This document shows, piece after piece, positions 59,586 to 64,000 of a DNA stretch of 64,000 nucleotides. The stretch is taken from positions 2,852,001 through 2,916,000 of the forward strand of contig JAHWDD010000001.1 of assembly GCA_023897205.1 (NCBI GenBank). The letters run 5' to 3'. The notes beneath the pieces were generated by a model that was given only the letters and a program-made list of their open reading frames with translations, was not told the origin of the DNA and searched no databases. Each line of letters begins with the position of its first letter. Positions within the stretch are counted from its first letter, which is position 1. The position numbers and the translations under genes were made by a program. This DNA comes from Exophiala sp. HKRS030 (Eukaryota > Ascomycota > Eurotiomycetes > Chaetothyriales > Herpotrichiellaceae).

Positions 59586-60106
59586 TCATCGAATTGGCTA
59601 AGTATGAAAGGCTACGCGGAGTAAGGAGAAAAAGTTGAGCGTACCGTGCCCACGCGTGCCTGCCTAATTTAGTCTGCGTGCCCGCTGCCCCAGCGGCAGG
59701 TGCAAACAACGTCAACACAAACTTTAAAGGCACTTCAACCTCTCCTTGTTACTCCATATGGATCTCTACCTCCATACTCTGTACAACTTGCCCACCCCGC
59801 CATACCCGCCGAAGCCCAAGTTTCGATAATTGTGGTCCTTCCAGCCTCTCCTTGACTCGGAGCTAGACTTGCCCGTGGAGAGAAATATATATTTGAGAAT
59901 CCTTGATACAACTGCTCAGTCAAACATGTAGTGACCTTCAATTCTCTAGGTTGAAGGTCTATATAGACCGTGTAGAAGGACTACAATCCTCATTCACTCC
60001 TAAGTATCACTTACGCAATATCCTCATTCACACCATTCAACTCAGATGTCCGAAGAGAAAGACCGCAGAAAAACGCTGGTAGATTACTGGATAATCGTTA
60101 AGCACG
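59586..60106. promoter_or_regulatory. Divergent promoter region, hos3 / ketopantoate reductase-like gene
   Basis: About 520 bases between start codons. It contains the palindrome GGTCTATATAGACC at 59956-59969, whose core is TATA-like and lies ~140 bases upstream of the plus-strand ATG. No other gene. Confidence 0.5.
59956..59969. promoter_or_regulatory. Perfect 14-bp palindrome with TATATA core
   Basis: GGTCTATATAGACC equals its own reverse complement. It may be a TATA element, or a binding site for a dimeric regulator. Seen in sequence; function inferred. Confidence 0.45.
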
Positions 60107-61498
60107 ATGAAAACCCACCATCTTCTACTCACACGCCGGCTGATCTCCGTACGCCACCGACGTCCCACAATTGTCAACCATCAGTATGACAGAGAAGTAT
60201 TGTTGCCCTCTTTTCCCAATCCTACTCTACCAAGAATCACCTCTCAAGGCCGTTACTTCCAGGAAACCAGGGCGGCAAAGCGGTTGTTCTCAACGACAAC
60301 GACGAGGTTGAATGGCAGTGGCAGATCAGACTATAGTCCCCCCACCAGCACCAGCACAATGTCGACCACCAGAACCCCTCCAGCAACAACACGGCCACCA
60401 CGAATCCTAATATTCGGCACCGGCGCCATCGGCAGCGTGTACGCCTACATTCTCTCGCGCAGCATCCCCGCCTCGAACATCTACACTGTATGCCGTAGCA
60501 ACTACGCCGCTGCCAAAGCATCCGGATTCACCATCAATTCAACCATCTGGGGCGACAACCTCCACGTGCAACCAACGGTGGTATCCTCGGTGGCGGAGGC
60601 AGTCGCACATGCAAACGCGGATGCAGGACACCAAGGTGAAGCTGGTCATGCCAACGATCCAGTGTTCGATTACGTGGTCGTCACAGCCAAAGCCCTCCCT
60701 TCAACGCCCTCGATCCCAACCCTTATCGCACCCGCGATCGGCGAGAAGACAGCAATCGTGCTGATCCAGAACGGGGTAGGGATCGAAGCCATCTACGCGG
60801 TGGCCTTCCCCAACAATCCAATCCTGTCTTGCGTGGTGTATTTGCCCGCAACGCAGACATCGCCCACCACGACGGCGCATCGTGAGATCGAGTATTTGCA
60901 TCTCGGAACATATCCCGCCAGCAGTACCAACACAGCCAATACAGCAGCGCAATCACCATCACCACCACCAAAATGGCACCACTCGCACGCCGAGACATTC
61001 ACCAGACTCCTACAGACGAGCGGCGCGACGGCCACGCTGCACGACGACGTCCAACTCGAGCGCTGGCGCAAACTGCTGGTCAACGCATCGTGGAACCCCG
61101 TGTGCGCGCTGTCACGGTCGCGCGACGCACAATTCCTCTACTCCTCGGGAGACGCAGCATTGAACGTAATCCGCGACTTGATGCACGAAGTGGCATCGAT
61201 CGCGCGCGCGTGCGGGTACGATGAGATCTCGAGCGAGGCGGTGGATCACCAGATCGCGAGGGCCAGAGCGAGGGACTTGCCGGGAGTAGAGCCGAGTATG
61301 TTGGCGGATGTCAGGGCGGGAAGGGCCTTGGAAGCCGATGCGATTGTGGGAAATGCGTTGAGTGTGGCGCGCGAGAGGGGCGTAGAGACACCCTTGCTGT
61401 GCTTGGTGTATGCCTTGGTCAAGGCGTTGGATGACAGTGTCGGGAGGGATAGAGAGGGGGAGCGGAAGGTTGGGAAAGGAAAGGGGGAAAGGGGATGA
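60107..61498 (+). CDS. Ketopantoate reductase-family enzyme (PanE/ApbA), probable mitochondrial leader
   Basis: A single exon of 463 residues from the first Met. The Rossmann NADPH site ILIFGTGAIGSVYAYILSR begins about residue 99. VVVTAKALPS follows, then VLIQNGVG (the family's conserved Asn-Gly element). The C-terminal ApbA domain shows LERWRKLLVNASWNPVCALSR, with the catalytic-type Lys, and EADAIVGNALSVARERGVETP. The family reduces 2-dehydropantoate to pantoate in pantothenate/CoA synthesis. Fungi carry several paralogues with other roles, so the reaction is probable, not certain. Residues 1-84 precede an internal Met (60359). The first 27 residues lack acidic side chains, and KRLFSTTTTR resembles a mitochondrial processing region, so two start sites could yield two locations. 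Low-complexity inserts occur around NTAAQSPSPPPK. Confidence 0.88.
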   Translation: MKTHHLLLTRRLISVRHRRPTIVNHQYDREVLLPSFPNPTLPRITSQGRYFQETRAAKRLFSTTTTRLNGSGRSDYSPPTSTSTMSTTRTPPATTRPPRILIFGTGAIGSVYAYILSRSIPASNIYTVCRSNYAAAKASGFTINSTIWGDNLHVQPTVVSSVAEAVAHANADAGHQGEAGHANDPVFDYVVVTAKALPSTPSIPTLIAPAIGEKTAIVLIQNGVGIEAIYAVAFPNNPILSCVVYLPATQTSPTTTAHREIEYLHLGTYPASSTNTANTAAQSPSPPPKWHHSHAETFTRLLQTSGATATLHDDVQLERWRKLLVNASWNPVCALSRSRDAQFLYSSGDAALNVIRDLMHEVASIARACGYDEISSEAVDHQIARARARDLPGVEPSMLADVRAGRALEADAIVGNALSVARERGVETPLLCLVYALVKALDDSVGRDREGERKVGKGKGERG

Positions 61499-61724
61499 TG
61501 ATCATCGAGGTTTGGTACATAAAACTTGCACGTAATTAGTACTTTGTCTAGCTTTTTTTTTTAGATCTGCGGTTCTTGGTCCAGGGACAAGCGAAAGCCA
61601 CACCAGAGCTATGATAATATTAGCTTTGATATAACGGGATATTTCTTCGGTCGTGAAGCATGTCACTGGATCTACATGAGCCACGCTGAGACATGCACTC
61701 ACTTCCATAACGATTTATGTCTAT

Positions 61725-63398
61725 CTATAGATCAATCCCGACACCCTTCAAGGACTCTTGGGCCCATTCAGGCACGTCTTTGCCGTCAAAATACTTTTCA
61801 AAGAAACCTTTGACGAAATCAGGATAGCAATCCTCAAGAATCGCCGTTCTAATACGCTTCATCAACGCTAGCATATGGTGAACGTTATGCATTGTAAGAA
61901 GATGCGCTCCGACTGTCTCTTTGGCTGCCAGATGATTGATGTAGGCGCGGGTAATGCCTAGACCGCCTGCTTCCTGCGGTCGACAACATGTACATGTGCA
62001 ATCTGCCTCGATTGGGCCGAAGTCTTCCGTGAAGCGTGAATGCTTGAGATTTAGGACGCCATATGCGGTGATGGCATTGCCAAAGCGCTGGAAATGAAAT
62101 ACTGCTGTCAGTTTTTATTTTGCTTGGACAGCGAGCCACATGTAGAAGGGATTGAGCGTGAAAGAGGGCGGTGGAATACTCACGGCTGTTCTAGTAGGCC
62201 ATACACAATCAAACATATCTGCACCAAGAGCAACAGCCACAACAATGTCTTCTGGATAGCCCTATACCACGTTAGTGACGACTTTCCCCAGAGATGGAAT
62301 CCACATTTGAACTCACAATTCCCATGACGTATCTGGGTTTGTTGTCAGGTAGAAGTTCTGTGCAAGTATTGACACTAATCACAGTAGCACATCAGTGAAA
62401 TGGCCAATACAACACACAGATAAATCAAAGGCAATCCTTACACTTTGCAGAAATCCGCTTTGGCTTCGCCGCCAGAGAGTCCGCCAATGGCAATTCCAGG
62501 TGTATCACGCTCCAACATTTCAATCGTACACTGTCGGCGTAACTCTAAGTCTAGACCTCCTTGGATAATGCAGAATAGATTCTGCGTCTCTGGCTTCTTG
62601 TGTGCGACAATACATCTATCCAACCATCTGATAGATCGTTCCATGGCTTCTTTCATCCGTTCACGATCTGGGGAGGTGGTCTGAATGACGTCGTCCAATT
62701 GCATCATGATGTCAGATCCGATAGAATTCTGAAGCGACATAGAATGCTCTGGAGTCAAAAGCCTGTCAGGCTGTTGTTAGTGTCGAGAATCCGGCAGGTT
62801 ATTCAACGAGCATGAGGGCAACATACATTGGGCTTCCATCATGAGGGCTGAGAAAGCGAACACCCTCTTCCGTGACTTTGGCTAACTTGAGCAATGAGAC
62901 CATTTGAAATCTTGAATGCACCAGTCAGCCCTCCAGTCCTGATATTTTTGAGGATATATGAGTCAAAGCACCAACCCACCACTGTCAGTCAGGATATTGT
63001 AATTCCAGCCCTGGAATTTATGAGCCCCTCCGATGACATCGAGTACGGCCTGTCCCGGCTTCAACCCCAGGTGATATGTATTGTTCAAGCATAACTTGCA
63101 ACTTGTTTCCTCCAACTGCTCAGGCGTAAGTCCTTTGAGGGAAGCCTGCGTAGCCACGGGCATAAAGATAGGGAGGTCGACCGAGCCATGAGGCAGGTGT
63201 AATGTCGAAGCACGAGCTTTGGATGTCTGTAGAAAGCCAGGAAAGAAAGGCAACTCTGGTCAATTCAATTCTTGCAAGGAGATTTCACTGGTACAGACGA
63301 CGGGACAGCCATAGCGGGAGAAGGTGGAGGGCAAGGCGTACCGAGCAATGGCTCTTGAGATCGAAAGTCAAGGCCGAGGGTTTGGAAACGGCAGACAT
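61725..63398 (-). CDS. Queuine tRNA-ribosyltransferase catalytic subunit (TGT), seven exons
   Basis: Exons 63398-63342, 63226-62976, 62910-62827, 62762-62442, 62374-62317, 62261-62184 and 62087-61725 give 403 residues, the usual length of the eukaryotic catalytic subunit (QTRT1). Each junction is GT-AG with continuous frame. Markers: [48 protein letters not shown] (active-site Asp), [43 protein letters not shown] (nucleophile Asp) and the zinc site CTCTCC with a His in AYINHL. The enzyme exchanges guanine-34 for queuine in tRNAs for Asn, Asp, His and Tyr. Fungi salvage queuine rather than make it. An in-frame Met at 63515 adds 39 basic residues without acidic ones, a possible mitochondrial leader. 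Confidence 0.93.
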
Positions 63399-63515
63399 TG
63401 CAGCGACTTGTGGTGGGGATGCATAAGGCCTGCAGAAAGAAAATGGTCTGATGATGCTTGTTGTAGCGGTGTGAATATTAGCTCGAGCCCAGGTTCCGCA
63501 AAAACTCTTCCGCAT

Positions 63516-64000
63516 ATGCAGTCTGCAAGTCTTTGCTGCAGCGAGCCGAACTGTCGGGATGAGGCTCGCTTTGTTAATACGTCACGACCACAGGAACTTT
63601 GGGTCATGAATGATCCACTCGTCGTACTGTCGATATGTCCGGACAGGTCGCTGATGCCGTTCTGATCTCGTCGGCTGTGGATATTTCGCAGCGCTCGGGT
63701 TGTTGTACCGCAGATGGGTTCAGGTTGTTTTCGGGAAGAAGGCGATCTTAACAGATCATACAGTCATGCCCAAGAATGATGATCACCTATGGTATGAGAT
63801 CCTCAAAAACTCGGCAACACCAGTAACCCTTCACAAAATGAGAAGAGTGGTTACGGGTGAAGTTCCAGAAATCAGAATATCGGAGAATTAGAATTTCCCT
63901 CTGGAACTATAATCCTCCGTGACTACGGAATACCATGTGACTGTGACCAGAGGGTCGTGCCTTCCAGTTTAGCACTGTGGCTCCTTAACTAGTTAGTGCT
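63516..64000. other. Right-end intergenic, no supported gene
   Basis: Upstream of the TGT gene, so it should contain its promoter. A 63-codon plus-strand frame (63700-63891) has no recognised domain. The last ~100 bases contain CTCCGTGACTACGGA and TTAACTAGTTAG words like those of the left end. Confidence 0.5.

Noticed and set aside
63700..63891. 63-codon plus-strand frame at the right end
   Set aside because: Too short, with no recognisable motif or neighbouring exon.

Overview
The window comes from a filamentous ascomycete (Pezizomycotina). Genes are monocistronic on both strands, several have 45-90 nt GT-AG introns, and the recognisable products are typical of moulds: a Con7-type C2H2 regulator, a Zn2Cys6 regulator, a PTH11/SAT4-like rhodopsin-domain membrane protein, a chitin synthase and a Hos3-type histone deacetylase. 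The short motif TACTCCGTA is scattered through the non-coding DNA. I associate that with Eurotiales-like genomes, but the taxonomic guess is weak.

Layout. 1-2.2 kb is repeat-rich non-coding DNA. 2.2-3.6 kb (minus) is a con7-like zinc-finger gene followed upstream by about 16 kb with no convincing gene, containing microsatellites, a CCCAT array, G-runs and short GTAC palindromes. 19.7-21.0 kb (minus) is an uncharacterised multi-pass membrane protein. It is followed by a decayed LINE C-terminus (21.1-21.6 kb). 22.7-25.0 kb (minus) is the DBP2 DEAD-box helicase gene with a long intron inside helicase motif V, divergent from a Zn2Cys6 regulator (25.7-28.0 kb, plus). Next come a fungal transcription-factor-domain protein without a zinc cluster (minus), an MFS sugar transporter (plus), a rhodopsin-domain protein (minus) and a secreted FAD-linked oxidase (plus). 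This stretch looks accessory, but it has no biosynthetic backbone enzyme.

The most unusual locus is 38.6-47.4 kb: two very large, divergently transcribed, uncharacterised proteins sharing a ~0.8 kb intergenic region. The plus-strand member is an intact 1171-residue protein with one intron. The minus-strand member would be of comparable or larger size, but its frame is broken four times, each time exactly where one base appears to be missing from a short G/C run. The con7-like gene has the same type of break. Either the assembly under-calls G/C runs or the minus member is decaying.

The right third is housekeeping: a small membrane protein, a chitin synthase (minus), a Cys-rich protein with a C-terminal CaaX box (plus), a Hos3-like deacetylase (minus), a ketopantoate-reductase-family enzyme (plus) and the seven-exon catalytic subunit of queuine tRNA-ribosyltransferase (minus). 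Exon boundaries were derived by hand from splice signals and reading-frame continuity. All names come from recognition of motifs, not from a database search.
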